DNA of 64,000 bases, from positions 43,764 to 107,763 of the forward strand of contig NZ_JAHHZS010000016.1 of assembly GCF_022606295.1 (NCBI RefSeq), in the 5' to 3' direction. Shown here in pieces: positions 34,112-43,994 of this stretch. Every line of letters starts with the position of its first letter. Position 1 is the first letter of the stretch. The stretch comes from Arthrobacter bambusae. Its GTDB lineage: Bacteria > Actinomycetota > Actinomycetes > Actinomycetales > Micrococcaceae. The position numbers and the translations under genes are program-made. The notes beneath the pieces were generated by a model, which made no database searches, had not been told where the DNA came from, and was given only the letters and a program-made list of their open reading frames with translations.

Positions 34112-35977
34112 ATGTCACGCGCTGTAGGTATCGACCTCGGAACCACCAACTCCGTCGTCTCTGTTCTCGAAGGTGGCGAGCCCACCGTCATTGCCAACGC
34201 CGAGGGTGGCCGCACCACGCCGTCGGTCGTTGCATTCTCCAAGTCGGGCGAAGTCCTGGTCGGCGAAATCGCCAAGCGCCAGGCCGTCAACAACATCGAC
34301 CGCACCATCGCTTCCGTGAAGCGCCACATGGGCACCGACTGGTCCGTCGCCATTGACGACAAGAAGTACACGCCGCAGGAAATCTCCGCGCGCATCCTCA
34401 TGAAGCTGAAGAACGACGCCGAGAGCTACCTCGGCGAGAAGGTCACCGACGCTGTCATCACCGTCCCGGCCTACTTCAACGACGCCGAGCGCCAGGCCAC
34501 CAAGGAGGCCGGCGAGATCGCCGGCATGAACGTTCTCCGCATCGTCAACGAGCCCACCGCCGCTGCACTTGCGTACGGCCTGGACAAGGGCAAAGAAGAC
34601 GAACTCATCCTGGTCTTCGACCTCGGTGGCGGCACGTTCGACGTCTCCCTGCTGGAAGTCGGCAAGGACGAAGACGGCTTCTCCACCATCCAGGTCCGCG
34701 CCACCGCCGGCGACAACCGCCTCGGCGGCGACGACTGGGACCAGCGCGTTGTTGACTACCTGCTGAACCAGCTCAAGATCAAGGGCATCGACCTTTCCAA
34801 GGACAAGATCGCCCTGCAGCGCCTGCGCGAAGCTTCTGAGCAGGCCAAGAAGGAACTCTCGTCCTCCACCAGCACCAACGTCTCCCTCCAGTACCTCTCC
34901 GTCACCCCCGACGGCCCGGTCCACCTGGACGAGCAGCTGACCCGTGCCAAGTTCCAGGACCTCACCAAGGACCTGCTCGAGCGCACCAAGAAGCCGTTCC
35001 ACGACGTCATCGCCGAGACCGGGATCAAGCTCTCCGAAATCGACCACATTGTGCTCGTGGGCGGTTCCACCCGTATGCCCGCCGTCTACGACCTCGTGAA
35101 GGAACTCGCCGGCGGCAAGGAGCCCAACAAGGGCGTCAACCCGGACGAAGTTGTTGCCGTTGGCGCAGCCCTCCAGGCTGGTGTGCTGAAGGGCGAGCGC
35201 AAGGACGTCCTGCTGATCGACGTCACCCCGCTCTCCCTCGGTATCGAAACCAAGGGCGGCGTCATGACGCACCTGATCGAGCGCAACACGGCCATCCCCA
35301 CGAAGCGTTCCGAGACCTTCACCACCGCTGACGACAACCAGCCGTCCGTGGCCATCCAGGTCTTCCAGGGCGAGCGTGAATTCACCCGCGACAACAAGCC
35401 GCTGGGAACGTTCGAACTGACCGGCATCGCACCGGCCCCGCGCGGCGTCCCGCAGGTCGAGGTCACCTTCGACATCGACGCCAACGGCATTGTCCACGTC
35501 TCCGCCAAGGACAAGGGCACCGGCAAGGAGCAGTCGATGACCATCACCGGCGGCACTGCGCTGTCCAAGGAAGACATCGACCGGATGGTCCGTGAAGCCG
35601 AGGAGCACGCAGCCGAGGACAAGGCCCGCCGCGAGGCTACCGACACGCGCAACACTGCCGAGCAGCTCGCCTACTCCGTGGACAAGCTCATCGCCGAAAA
35701 CGACGACAAGCTGCCTGAAGAGGTCAAGACCGAGGTCAAGGCCGACGTCGACGCCCTCAAGAAGGCCCTCGAAGGCACCGACGACGCAGCAGTGAAGACC
35801 GCTTTCGAGAAGCTGCAGCACTCGCAGTCGAAGCTCGGCGAAGCGATCTACTCGCACGCCGGTTCCCCGGATGGCGCAAGCAGCGCCGCTGGTGCTGAGG
35901 GCGCTCACGCCGATGCCAAGGCTGCCGACGAGGACATCGTCGATGCCGAGATCATCGACGAAGACGAAAAGAAGTAA
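34112..35977 (+). CDS. dnaK: Chaperone DnaK (Hsp70)
   Basis: 621 residues, normal for actinobacteria. ATPase motifs are [36 protein letters not shown] and [16 protein letters not shown]; the substrate domain is around [20 protein letters not shown], and the tail ends in acidic residues ([11 protein letters not shown]). ATG 34112 lies behind AAAGGAAG; a frame continues upstream but runs through the HAIR sites. It folds proteins with GrpE and DnaJ and acts as HspR co-repressor. Confidence 0.98.
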   Translation: MSRAVGIDLGTTNSVVSVLEGGEPTVIANAEGGRTTPSVVAFSKSGEVLVGEIAKRQAVNNIDRTIASVKRHMGTDWSVAIDDKKYTPQEISARILMKLKNDAESYLGEKVTDAVITVPAYFNDAERQATKEAGEIAGMNVLRIVNEPTAAALAYGLDKGKEDELILVFDLGGGTFDVSLLEVGKDEDGFSTIQVRATAGDNRLGGDDWDQRVVDYLLNQLKIKGIDLSKDKIALQRLREASEQAKKELSSSTSTNVSLQYLSVTPDGPVHLDEQLTRAKFQDLTKDLLERTKKPFHDVIAETGIKLSEIDHIVLVGGSTRMPAVYDLVKELAGGKEPNKGVNPDEVVAVGAALQAGVLKGERKDVLLIDVTPLSLGIETKGGVMTHLIERNTAIPTKRSETFTTADDNQPSVAIQVFQGEREFTRDNKPLGTFELTGIAPAPRGVPQVEVTFDIDANGIVHVSAKDKGTGKEQSMTITGGTALSKEDIDRMVREAEEHAAEDKARREATDTRNTAEQLAYSVDKLIAENDDKLPEEVKTEVKADVDALKKALEGTDDAAVKTAFEKLQHSQSKLGEAIYSHAGSPDGASSAAGAEGAHADAKAADEDIVDAEIIDEDEKK

Positions 35978-35979
35978 GC

Positions 35980-36642
35980 ATGCCTCACCACGGCAACGAC
36001 GCAGAGCACTCACCGTCCAACAACGAGGGCAACGAGCAGCACAAGCCGGTCATTCGGGACAACCGCAAGGTTGACCCGGAGACCGGGGCCGCCCGCCACA
36101 CCCAAGGATCGGCAGCTGAATCCAACGCCGCTGCCGCCGAGGGCGACGCCCTGTCCCAGGCTGAGGAAATCCTCAACGGCGTGGAGGTTCCGGCTGAAGA
36201 GTCGGTAGCCCCCGGAGCCGCTGCAGAAGCAGCGGCCGCGGAACTCCGCAACGACCTCCTGCGCCTGCAGGCCGAGTACGTCAACTACCGCAAGCGCGTC
36301 GAACGCGACCGCGCCGTCGCAGGGGAAATGGCCGTCATCGGCGTCCTGAACTCCCTGCTGCCGGTGCTGGACGACGTCGACGCCGCCCGCCAGCACGGCG
36401 ACCTCGTGGACGGCCCGTTCGCCGCGATCGCCGCCAAGCTGGAGAATGCGCTGAAGACGTACGGCTTGGAACGCATCGCGGAAACCGGAGTCGAATTCGA
36501 CCCCACGATCCACGAAGCACTCATCCAGCAGCCGGGCGAGGACATCGAAGTAGACACGGTCAGCCAAGTGCTGCGCTCCGGCTACAAGTCGGGCGAGCGC
36601 GTGCTGCGTGCGGCACAGGTGATTGTGGCTGTGCCGGCGTAG
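35980..36642 (+). CDS. grpE: Nucleotide exchange factor GrpE
   Basis: 220 residues. A long disordered acidic N-terminus (~80 residues) is followed by the coiled-coil dimer helix (LRNDLLRLQAEYVNYRKRVE) and the C-terminal beta domain (IAETGVEFDPTIHEALIQQ, then VLRSGYKSGERVLRAAQVIV). It exchanges ADP on DnaK. The ATG is two bases after the dnaK stop, so they are cotranscribed. Confidence 0.97.
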   Translation: MPHHGNDAEHSPSNNEGNEQHKPVIRDNRKVDPETGAARHTQGSAAESNAAAAEGDALSQAEEILNGVEVPAEESVAPGAAAEAAAAELRNDLLRLQAEYVNYRKRVERDRAVAGEMAVIGVLNSLLPVLDDVDAARQHGDLVDGPFAAIAAKLENALKTYGLERIAETGVEFDPTIHEALIQQPGEDIEVDTVSQVLRSGYKSGERVLRAAQVIVAVPA

Positions 36643-36710
36643 TTGTGCTCACCGCGCCTTCGCGGATGAGGGGGAGCATCGCGAAACGAGACAGGGGGCC
36701 CCGCCCCTTC

Positions 36711-36749
36711 GCCGGGTGGCCCAGGATCTGCGATCCTTGGCCACCCGGC
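36711..36749. repeat. Inverted repeat in the grpE-dnaJ gap
   Basis: Arms GCCGGGTGGCCCAGGATC (36711-36728) and GATCCTTGGCCACCCGGC (36732-36749) pair at 17 of 18 positions with a 3-base loop. The 282-base gap (36643-36924) also holds GGGGCCCCGCCCC and CGGGGCCC blocks and no convincing gene. There is no T tract. It may trim the level of dnaJ-hspR relative to dnaK-grpE, or be an inserted palindromic element. Confidence 0.8.
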
Positions 36750-36924
36750 TTCGGCAGCGGATATTGGCCTTCCCAACACTCGCAAGCTCGTGTCGGGGCC
36801 CTCGGCCAGATCCTTAGATGCCACTCCCGGGCCCCTTGCCTCGCTCCGCTCAGACGGTCGTCTCACCTAAGGTGGGATAAGCGCAGCGCACGCAACTTAA
36901 CCAGAAACGAAAGAGAGTAGCCGA

Positions 36925-37890
36925 GTGGCCAGCCAGGACTGGGTTGAGAAGGATTTTTACGCCATCCTTGGTGTCGCCAAGGACGCCTCTGACGCTGACA
37001 TCAAGAAGGCGTACCGCAAGCTTGCGCGGAAGTACCATCCGGATACCAATTCCGGGGATGCTGCTGCGGAGAAGAAGTTCAAGGACATCTCAGAGGCCTA
37101 TTCGGTGCTCTCGGATGCCGAGGAGCGCCAGCAGTACGATGCCATTCGCGCCATGGGTGGTGCACGCTTCGCTCCGGGCGCAGCTCGCGGCGGGCCGGCC
37201 AATGGCGGCTTCGAGGACCTGTTCGGCGGGCTTTTCGGCGGCGGCGGACGCCAGCCTGCCGGTGCCGGCGGCATCCCTCCCGAGTTCGCTGACCTGTTCG
37301 GCGGCGGCTTCGGCGGTGGGCAGACCGGCTTCCAGCGAGCCCCGCAAAAGGGCAGCGACCGCACGGCGTCCACCTCGATTTCCTTTGCCGGATCCATTCA
37401 TGGCACCACGGTGAGCCTGCGCGAAAGCAACGGCAACGTCATCGATGTGAAGATTCCCGCGGGCATCAGGGACGGCCAGAAGGTCCGCCAGCGGGGCAAG
37501 GGCAACCCCGGGGCGGCCGGCAACGGGGACCTCATCATCACGGTGAACGTCAAGCCCCACGATTTCTTCAACCGCGACGGCGACAACATCCGCATCCACG
37601 TTCCGGTCACCTTCGCGGAGGCGGCGCTGGGTTCCAACATCCACGTGCCAACGCTCGACGGCGACACGGTCACCGTCCGCGTCCCGGCGGGCACGCCTTC
37701 CGGGCGCACGCTCCGGGTCAAGGGCCGCGGCGTCAAGACGTCGAAGGGCACCGGGGACCTGCTGGTGACAATCGACGTCTCCGTACCACAGAACCTCAAC
37801 AAGCAGGCCGAGGAGGCCGTCAAGGCGTTTGCCGCGGCCACTGCCGACGCCGACCCCCGCCACGACCTGGCCTCCAGGGCCCGCTTGTAG
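36925..37890 (+). CDS. dnaJ: DnaJ-family co-chaperone without zinc finger
   Basis: 321 residues, start GTG behind AGAGAG. The J domain is [20 protein letters not shown], then [16 protein letters not shown] with the HPD triad. A Gly/Phe-rich linker ([13 protein letters not shown] and [12 protein letters not shown]) follows, then two C-terminal beta domains ([40 protein letters not shown]). There are no CxxCxGxG repeats, so it is a CbpA-like type II co-chaperone. It stimulates DnaK ATPase and is followed at once by hspR. Confidence 0.93.
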   Translation: MASQDWVEKDFYAILGVAKDASDADIKKAYRKLARKYHPDTNSGDAAAEKKFKDISEAYSVLSDAEERQQYDAIRAMGGARFAPGAARGGPANGGFEDLFGGLFGGGGRQPAGAGGIPPEFADLFGGGFGGGQTGFQRAPQKGSDRTASTSISFAGSIHGTTVSLRESNGNVIDVKIPAGIRDGQKVRQRGKGNPGAAGNGDLIITVNVKPHDFFNRDGDNIRIHVPVTFAEAALGSNIHVPTLDGDTVTVRVPAGTPSGRTLRVKGRGVKTSKGTGDLLVTIDVSVPQNLNKQAEEAVKAFAAATADADPRHDLASRARL

Positions 37891-37920
37891 CGGCAGAACA
37901 CAATGGGAGGGGACGCAGGC

Positions 37921-38343
37921 ATGGGCATCGACATCAACCAGCCGATCTTCGTCATCTCCGTCGCGGCCGAACTGGCTGACATGCACCCGCAGACCTTGCG
38001 CCAGTACGACCGCCTCGGCATCGTGTCGCCGAGCCGTGCCCCGGGCAAGTCCCGGCGATACTCCCAACGCGACATCGACCGCTTGCGCGAGGTCCAGCGG
38101 CTCTCCCACGAAGGCGTGTCCCTCGAGGGCATCAAGCGCATCCTCGAACTCGAAAACCAGGTGGCCGCGCTGCAATTCCGCGTTGCCGAACTGAGCGAGG
38201 AACTGCAACGCCGGCGCAGCCCGATGGAGGCCCGCGTTTTCGCGGCGGGAGCAGCCGGCGACGTCGTCAGCCTGGCCCGCGGGCAGCGCCCCCGGGCGCG
38301 GTCCCAGGCAATCGTGGTGTGGAGACCGCGGACGGGGGAGTAG
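37921..38343 (+). CDS. hspR: HspR, MerR-family heat-shock repressor
   Basis: About 140 residues. The MerR-type HTH is IFVISVAAELADMHPQTLRQ, then YDRLGIVSPSRAPGKSRRYS, with a coiled-coil LEGIKRILELENQVAALQFRVAEL and a basic, disordered tail. ATG 37921 is preferred over 37903 because GGGAGGGG precedes it. HspR binds the HAIR sites upstream of dnaK, closing a feedback loop. Confidence 0.95.
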   Translation: MGIDINQPIFVISVAAELADMHPQTLRQYDRLGIVSPSRAPGKSRRYSQRDIDRLREVQRLSHEGVSLEGIKRILELENQVAALQFRVAELSEELQRRRSPMEARVFAAGAAGDVVSLARGQRPRARSQAIVVWRPRTGE

Positions 38344-38346
38344 TCC

Positions 38347-38982
38347 CTAGGCCTGCGAGAGGGAAGCCAGCAGCACCGGCCCTTCCTGGCCGGCCCACGT
38401 GCCCCGCAGGACAGCCGAATTTTCCGGACCCGGTGTCCCCGGAACGAGGACACGGTTCACCTGCACGGTGAGTTGACCGGCGTCGATACTGGTGATGCCG
38501 TCTTCGGTGATCGGGGCCGCCGGGCTCAGCGCAGGCACTTCGCTACCGGGGGTACCGCTGCCCTTGACCTCGACGGAACTCTTGCGAGGCTCCAGCACGC
38601 CGTCCATATCCACGAACTGTTCGGCCTCCCGCTGACCAGTGACGATGACGGTGGCCAGGGCAGCGACGTAGACGGGATCGGCGCAGGCGTCGTACACCCA
38701 CCGCGTGCCCAAAACGGAGTGTTCCATGGTGCCGAGGAACGAGTCCTTTGCCCCGGGCAATTCCGAACCCCGGTAGCTCAGGGGAACCTGGTAGATCTTG
38801 CCGCCGTGGGAGACCAAGTGGGTCTCGAGGCCGACTTCGCCGTCCGGATCATCGAAGCGGTATGCGCCGAGCAGCTCGGGCGGTGCGGAGCCGTCCTTGG
38901 TGAACCACGGCTGGACGGGCAAGTACTTTTCGATGAGTTCACGTTTGCTGGGACTCAGGGTTGCTTGATGGATGATAGCCAT
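38347..38982 (-). CDS. Maltokinase N-terminal cap-like (CG0192-related) protein
   Basis: 211 residues. The start MAIIHQATLSPSKRELIEKYLPVQPWF and GAYRFDDPDGEVGLETHLVS, GKIYQVPLSYRGSELPGA, WVYDACADPVYVAAL match the cap domain found at the N-terminus of mycobacterial maltokinase and in stand-alone CG0192-type actinobacterial proteins. Here no kinase domain follows. It may regulate or bind sugars. It is convergent with hspR, with a 3-base gap. Confidence 0.75.
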   Translation of the reverse strand: MAIIHQATLSPSKRELIEKYLPVQPWFTKDGSAPPELLGAYRFDDPDGEVGLETHLVSHGGKIYQVPLSYRGSELPGAKDSFLGTMEHSVLGTRWVYDACADPVYVAALATVIVTGQREAEQFVDMDGVLEPRKSSVEVKGSGTPGSEVPALSPAAPITEDGITSIDAGQLTVQVNRVLVPGTPGPENSAVLRGTWAGQEGPVLLASLSQA

Positions 38983-38992
38983 GCGGTCCAGC

Positions 38993-41383
38993 CTAGTTGG
39001 CCAGTGCGGGCGCGGAGACTGCTCTCGGGGTCCAACGCAGGTGCGTGTTGTCGGCGTCGGACTCGCGCTCTTTCAAGAGTGAAAGCCTGGGCCTAACGGC
39101 ATCCGTGCGGGAGCTCGGCGGTTTGCGTCGCCCCGCCCGGAACTGCGGCACCCACTGCGCCCCGGGGCCTTGGTATTCCTGCTCGGCTGCGGCGTGGAGC
39201 GTCCACTGGGGGTCGAACAGGTGCGTTCTGCCCAGTGCCACGAGGTCGGCCCGTCCGGCAAGAAGGACGGAGTTGACGTCGTCGTAGCTGGAGATGGCAC
39301 CGACGGCGATGACGGCTGCTCCGGCGGGTGCGGCGACCTCCTGGCGGATGCGGTCGGCGAAAGGCGTCTGGTAGCTGCGGCCGAAAGCCGGTTGTTCTTC
39401 CTTGGCGACCTGGCCGGTGGAGACGTCGATGCCCGCGGCGCCATGGGCTACGAATGCCCGCGCGATGTCGAGCGAGTCGTCTGAGGTGTTGCCGCCTTCG
39501 ATCCAGTCCGTCGCGGAGATGCGTACCGTCACAGGCTTGCTGGCAGGCCACGCCGCACGGACGGCGTCGAACACTTCCAGGGGGAACCGCAGGCGGTTCT
39601 CCAAGCTGCCGCCGTACGCGTCCGTCCTGCGGTTGGACACGGGTGAGAGGAACGAGGAAAGCAGGTAGCCGTGGGCGGCATGGACCTCGAGGAGGTCGAA
39701 GCCTGCCTCTTCGGCACGGAGGGTCGCGGCGTCGAACTCAGCCTTGATGGCGGCCATTCCTGCGTGGTCGAGTTCCACAGGCGTCTGGTTGCCGGGACCG
39801 TATGGCAGGGCCGTCGGTCCAACAGCCTGCCAGTTGCCGGATGCGAGCGGTTCGTCGATGCCTTCCCACATGAGCTTGGTGGAGCCCTTGCGGCCGGAAT
39901 GACCCAGCTGCGCACCGATCTTGGCCGTCGAACGCGCATGGACGAAGTCCACGATTTCCTTCCAGCTGTCTCGCTGTGTGTCCGTGTACAGGCCGGTGCA
40001 GCCGGGGGTGATCCGCCCGGTCTCGGAAACACACACCATTTCTGTCATGACCAATCCGGCGCCGCCGAGTGCCTTGGAACCGAGGTGTACTTTGTGGAAG
40101 TCGCCCGGGACGCCATCCACCGCGGAGTACATGTCCATCGGAGAGACCACAATGCGGTTCTTGAGCTCCAGTCCGCCGATCCGGAACGGTTGGAACATGG
40201 CCGGGGCAGTCTCCGTCAGTCCTTGGGACTCGGCGAAGTTGCGGTCTACGGCGTCGGCGAATTCCGGGTCGCGCAGGCGCAGGTTTTCCTGTGTGATGCG
40301 GCGGCTCCGGGTGAGGAGGTTGAAAGCGAACTGCGTCGGGTCCTGCCCCTTGTATTGGGCGATCCGCTCGAACCATTCAAGCGAAGCCTGGGCGGCGCGC
40401 TGTGTGGATGCGACAACGGGACGACGCTCCGTTTCATAGGCAGACAACGCCGACTCCACATCCGGGTGCTCGTGCAGGCACGCGGCGAGTGCCAGGGAGT
40501 CCTCCATGGCCAGTTTCGTTCCGGAACCGATGGAGAAGTGTGCGGTATGAGCCGCATCGCCGAGCAACACCACATTGTTGTGGCGCCAGCTCTCGTTACG
40601 GACCGTGGTGAAGTTGATCCATTTGGAGTTGTTGGACAGGACCTCGTAGCCGTCCAGTTCTTCCGCGAAGATCGTGCGGATCTTGGCAATCGCCTTCTCG
40701 TCGGACACCCCTGGCGGGAAGACGTCGGTTGCGGTCTCGTCGAAGCCGGCTGCCCGCCACACGTCCTCGTGCATCTCGACAATGAACGTGGATCCTTCGT
40801 CGGAATACGGGTAGCCATGGATCTGCATGACGCCCCATTCTGTTTCCTTGACGAAGAACTTGAACGCCTCGAACACCTGGTCCGTACCGAGCCACATGAA
40901 CTTGTTGGGCCGCAGATCGAGGGTCGGAGCGAAGGAGTCCGCGTACTTCGCGCGGATCTGGGAGTTGATGCCATCCGCTGCGAGGACCAGATCATAGTTG
41001 GCCTCAAGCTCTTCCACCGCCGGCGCAAGGGTCTGGAAACGCAGGTCGACGCCGAGCTCGGCACACCGGCGCTGAAGCAGTTCCAGCAGTTCCTTGCGAC
41101 TCATGGCCGCAAAGCCCTGGCCGCCCACCGTCACCGTTTCGCCGCCGAAGTGGATGTCGATGTCGGACCAGCGGGCGAAGCGCCGGCTCATGTATTCGGC
41201 CACGGCGGGGTCGGCGTTGCCGATGCCGCCGAGAGTCTCATCGGAAAATACGACGCCGAAACCGAAAGTGTCGCTGGCGGCGTTGCGTTCCCAGAGGGTG
41301 ATCTTGTGGGACGGGTCGAGTTGCTTCATCAATGCCGCGAAGTACAGGCCGCCGGGGCCGCCCCCTACGATTGCGATTTTCAT
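38993..41383 (-). CDS. Aromatic acyl-CoA monooxygenase/old-yellow-enzyme fusion
   Basis: 796 residues in two domains. Residues 1-~385 form a flavoprotein monooxygenase of the salicylate-hydroxylase class: KIAIVGGGPGGLYFAALM, and late LLGDAAHTAHFSIGSGTKLA. Residues ~395-796 form an NADH:flavin oxidoreductase of the old yellow enzyme family: FQPFRIGGLELKNRIVVSPM, LLEVHAAHGYLLSSFLSPVS. This architecture is that of 2-aminobenzoyl-CoA monooxygenase/reductase and of salicylyl-CoA 5-hydroxylase. It would hydroxylate the ring of an ortho-substituted benzoyl-CoA and may also reduce it. It is the last gene of the aromatic CoA operon. Confidence 0.88.
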   Translation of the reverse strand: MKIAIVGGGPGGLYFAALMKQLDPSHKITLWERNAASDTFGFGVVFSDETLGGIGNADPAVAEYMSRRFARWSDIDIHFGGETVTVGGQGFAAMSRKELLELLQRRCAELGVDLRFQTLAPAVEELEANYDLVLAADGINSQIRAKYADSFAPTLDLRPNKFMWLGTDQVFEAFKFFVKETEWGVMQIHGYPYSDEGSTFIVEMHEDVWRAAGFDETATDVFPPGVSDEKAIAKIRTIFAEELDGYEVLSNNSKWINFTTVRNESWRHNNVVLLGDAAHTAHFSIGSGTKLAMEDSLALAACLHEHPDVESALSAYETERRPVVASTQRAAQASLEWFERIAQYKGQDPTQFAFNLLTRSRRITQENLRLRDPEFADAVDRNFAESQGLTETAPAMFQPFRIGGLELKNRIVVSPMDMYSAVDGVPGDFHKVHLGSKALGGAGLVMTEMVCVSETGRITPGCTGLYTDTQRDSWKEIVDFVHARSTAKIGAQLGHSGRKGSTKLMWEGIDEPLASGNWQAVGPTALPYGPGNQTPVELDHAGMAAIKAEFDAATLRAEEAGFDLLEVHAAHGYLLSSFLSPVSNRRTDAYGGSLENRLRFPLEVFDAVRAAWPASKPVTVRISATDWIEGGNTSDDSLDIARAFVAHGAAGIDVSTGQVAKEEQPAFGRSYQTPFADRIRQEVAAPAGAAVIAVGAISSYDDVNSVLLAGRADLVALGRTHLFDPQWTLHAAAEQEYQGPGAQWVPQFRAGRRKPPSSRTDAVRPRLSLLKERESDADNTHLRWTPRAVSAPALAN

Positions 41384-41397
41384 GCTTTTGCTCCTTC

Positions 41398-43056
41398 TCA
41401 GGCCTGGCCCAAGCCTGCGCTGGCAAGCTGTTCGGGGTCGTCGTTGATGCGGTCGCGCAGCTTGAAATGCTGCAGCTTGCCGCTGGGGTTGCGGGGAAGT
41501 TCGTCGACGAACCGGATGTCCCGCGGGTACTTGTAGGGGGCGATCGTCCGTTTGACGAAGTCCTGTATTTCCTTGCGCTTCGCGTCATCGCCCCTGACGC
41601 CTTCGCGCAGGACGATGAATGCGCAGACGACGCTGCCGCGTGCTTCGTCGGGGCGGCCGATGACCGCGTTCTCCACTACGTCGGGGTGCAGGTCGATGGC
41701 GGTTTCCACTTCGGGGGCGCCGATGTTGTAGCCGGAGGAAACGATCATGTTGTCCGACCGGGACTGATACGTGAAGTACCCGTCCTCGTCTTTCGTGAAG
41801 GTATCGCCGGTGACGTTCCAGCCGTTGACCACGTAATTCGCTTGCCGTGGGTCGTCCAGGTAGCGGCATCCGGTGGGGCCGATGACGGCGAGCCGGCCAA
41901 GCTGCCCGGGTCCTAGTTCCAGGCCCTCGTCGTCGAGGATGGCTGCCCTGTACCCGGGCACGGCCCGTCCGGTGGTGCCGGGCCGGATGTCATCCCCGGA
42001 CGCGGAAATGAACACATGCAACAGTTCGGTAGCTCCGATGCCATTGACGAGCCGGAGACCGGTGGCCGCCCGAACGGCTTCCCACGTTTCCTTGGGCAAG
42101 TGCTCGCCCGCCGAGACCGCTACCCGGAGCTCGCGGAGCAGCGATCCGCGGCCTTCCTTGAGGATGGCCCGGTACGCAGTTGGTGCAGTGAACAGGATGG
42201 TGGCCCCGGCAGCGGCGGCACTCTCGGCAAGTTCCACAGGGGTGGCCCGTTCGGTCAACAACGAGGATGCGCCGAAGCGCAGGGGGAAGACCACCAGCCC
42301 ACCGAGGCCGAACGTGAAGGCGAGGGGTGGTGAACCGGCAAACACGTCGTCAGCGGTTGGCTGCAGAATATGGCGGGCGAACGTGTCGGCGTTCGCCAGG
42401 ATGTCCCTGTGGAAATGCATGGTGATCTTGGGCGTGCCCGTGGTGCCCGACGTCGGGCCGAGCAGCGCGACGTCGTCGGCGGAGGTCGGAACGGCAGCGA
42501 ACTCGCCGCTCTTGGCGTCACAGCGGGACGCGAGGTCGCCGGCGTCGTCTGATCCGTAGGAGAGGACAACGGTGTCCTCTCCTGCCGCCGCGAGCAGTTC
42601 ATCCATGAACCGGTGGTCGGAGATGGCTACGGCCGGACGCGTAAGGCTGATGAGCGTGCCGACCTCGCTGGAACGCAACATCGGCATGGTGGTGACAACA
42701 ACGGCTCCCGCTTTGAGCACGCCAAGCCAGGCCGCGACAATCCAGGGATTGTTCGGACCGCGCAACATGACGCGGTTGCCAGGCACCACTCCGAGGTCCT
42801 CGGTGAGGACCTGGGCAACTTGGTTGGCGCGCCGCCGCAGCTCACCGTACGTCCAGACCGTGCCGTCGGGGGTCCGCAGAGCGGCCCGCTCTGCACCATG
42901 GCTTGCGACGGCGTCGTCAATGAGCACCGCCGCTGCGTTGAGCGTCGCCGGGTACTGGAGTTCCGGCAGGGTGAATTCGAGGGTCGGCCACGTGCCGGCC
43001 GGTGGCAAATGGTCGCGGGTAAAGGTGTCCACGTGGGCTGATCTCAACATTGTCAT
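41398..43056 (-). CDS. Aromatic acid-CoA ligase (2-aminobenzoate/benzoate type)
   Basis: About 552 residues, acyl-adenylate superfamily. The P-loop is LLGPTSGTTGTPKITMHFH, the hinge YQSRSDNMIVSSGYNIGAPE and the catalytic-lysine end PRNPSGKLQHFKLRDRI. The subgroup looks like benzoate/2-aminobenzoate-CoA ligases. It would activate an aromatic acid to its CoA ester for the monooxygenase fusion that follows 14 bases downstream. I use ATG 43056 because AAAGGAG precedes it at proper spacing; GTG 43062 is too close to that site. Confidence 0.85.
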   Translation of the reverse strand: MTMLRSAHVDTFTRDHLPPAGTWPTLEFTLPELQYPATLNAAAVLIDDAVASHGAERAALRTPDGTVWTYGELRRRANQVAQVLTEDLGVVPGNRVMLRGPNNPWIVAAWLGVLKAGAVVVTTMPMLRSSEVGTLISLTRPAVAISDHRFMDELLAAAGEDTVVLSYGSDDAGDLASRCDAKSGEFAAVPTSADDVALLGPTSGTTGTPKITMHFHRDILANADTFARHILQPTADDVFAGSPPLAFTFGLGGLVVFPLRFGASSLLTERATPVELAESAAAAGATILFTAPTAYRAILKEGRGSLLRELRVAVSAGEHLPKETWEAVRAATGLRLVNGIGATELLHVFISASGDDIRPGTTGRAVPGYRAAILDDEGLELGPGQLGRLAVIGPTGCRYLDDPRQANYVVNGWNVTGDTFTKDEDGYFTYQSRSDNMIVSSGYNIGAPEVETAIDLHPDVVENAVIGRPDEARGSVVCAFIVLREGVRGDDAKRKEIQDFVKRTIAPYKYPRDIRFVDELPRNPSGKLQHFKLRDRINDDPEQLASAGLGQA

Positions 43057-43097
43057 GGCCACTCCTTTCAGTAATACGGCGGATAAGTCGAAGGTGT

Positions 43098-43994
43098 TCA
43101 GGAGCCGGCGCGGATCATGCCCTCTTGGGCAACCGTTGCCAGCAGGCGTCCTTGCCTGTCAAAGAAACGGCCCGTGGCCAGCCCCCTGTTGCTTTGCCCG
43201 GACACGGCCTCCTGGGCGTACAGGACCCAGTCATCCGCGCGGCCGTCCCGGTGGAACCACATGGAGTGGTCCAGGCTGGCCGTGGCAAGTCCGGGGCTGG
43301 ACCAGTGGAGCCCGTTCACCCGGAGCAGAGGCTCGAGGATGGTGTAGTCGCAGACGTATGCCAGCGCGGCCCGGTGCAGATCTGCCGTCGCGTGTTCGTC
43401 ACCGGCGTCGGGCAATTGCTCGAAGGCTTTCACCCAGATTGCCTGGTGCGGCACAGAATCGCCTTCGACCTGCAGATATACCGGCCCGGGAATGTGTCGC
43501 ATGTCGAAGCTGCGCTTCGAGGACCAGTACTCGGCAGCAGGCCCTTCGACCCCCTGTAGCACCTCGGCGGCACTGCGCAGGGATTCGGGTTCGACGGCGG
43601 TAGGCGCCGGAGGCTGGAACTCCGGACCGTCTTCGGGAACCTGGAAGGAGCCCATCGCCGCATACACGGTCTTGCCGTTCTGGTGTCCACGCACGCTGCG
43701 GGTCGAGTATCCACGGCCGTCGCGGAGGCGTTCGACCTCATAGCGGACCGTGGCCCTGATCTCCACGGGGCGCATGAAGTAGCTGTGCATTGAGTGCAGC
43801 TGCCTGTCAGCGTCGACCGATCGCATCATCGCTGCCGCGGCCTGGGCCACCATGTCCCCTCCGTATGCTTTGGGCCACGGAACGTACTGTGAGGTGGCTT
43901 CGTAGGCTTCGTCGTGGATCCGGGCGGGGACGGCTGTCAGCTCGATGGCCTTGAGGAACGTCTCCGAGGTCAGGATTCCAGTGGACATGTCCAT
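43098..43994 (-). CDS. Acyl-CoA thioesterase II (TesB family)
   Basis: About 298 residues, double hotdog. Marks are YVPWPKAYGGDMVAQAAAAM at the N-terminal domain, LHSMHSYFMRPVE, and LDHSMWFHRDGRADDWVLYAQE with the catalytic aspartate region at the C-terminal domain. It hydrolyses CoA esters; here it probably releases the hydroxylated aromatic acid from CoA. Its ATG overlaps the TGA of the cupin gene (TGATG); a second ATG six bases later is also possible. Confidence 0.87.
   Translation of the reverse strand: MDMSTGILTSETFLKAIELTAVPARIHDEAYEATSQYVPWPKAYGGDMVAQAAAAMMRSVDADRQLHSMHSYFMRPVEIRATVRYEVERLRDGRGYSTRSVRGHQNGKTVYAAMGSFQVPEDGPEFQPPAPTAVEPESLRSAAEVLQGVEGPAAEYWSSKRSFDMRHIPGPVYLQVEGDSVPHQAIWVKAFEQLPDAGDEHATADLHRAALAYVCDYTILEPLLRVNGLHWSSPGLATASLDHSMWFHRDGRADDWVLYAQEAVSGQSNRGLATGRFFDRQGRLLATVAQEGMIRAGS

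Noticed and set aside
34115..36013. A 632-codon minus-strand frame opposite dnaK.
   Set aside because: It is a known artefact of GC-biased dnaK genes; the sense strand is certain.
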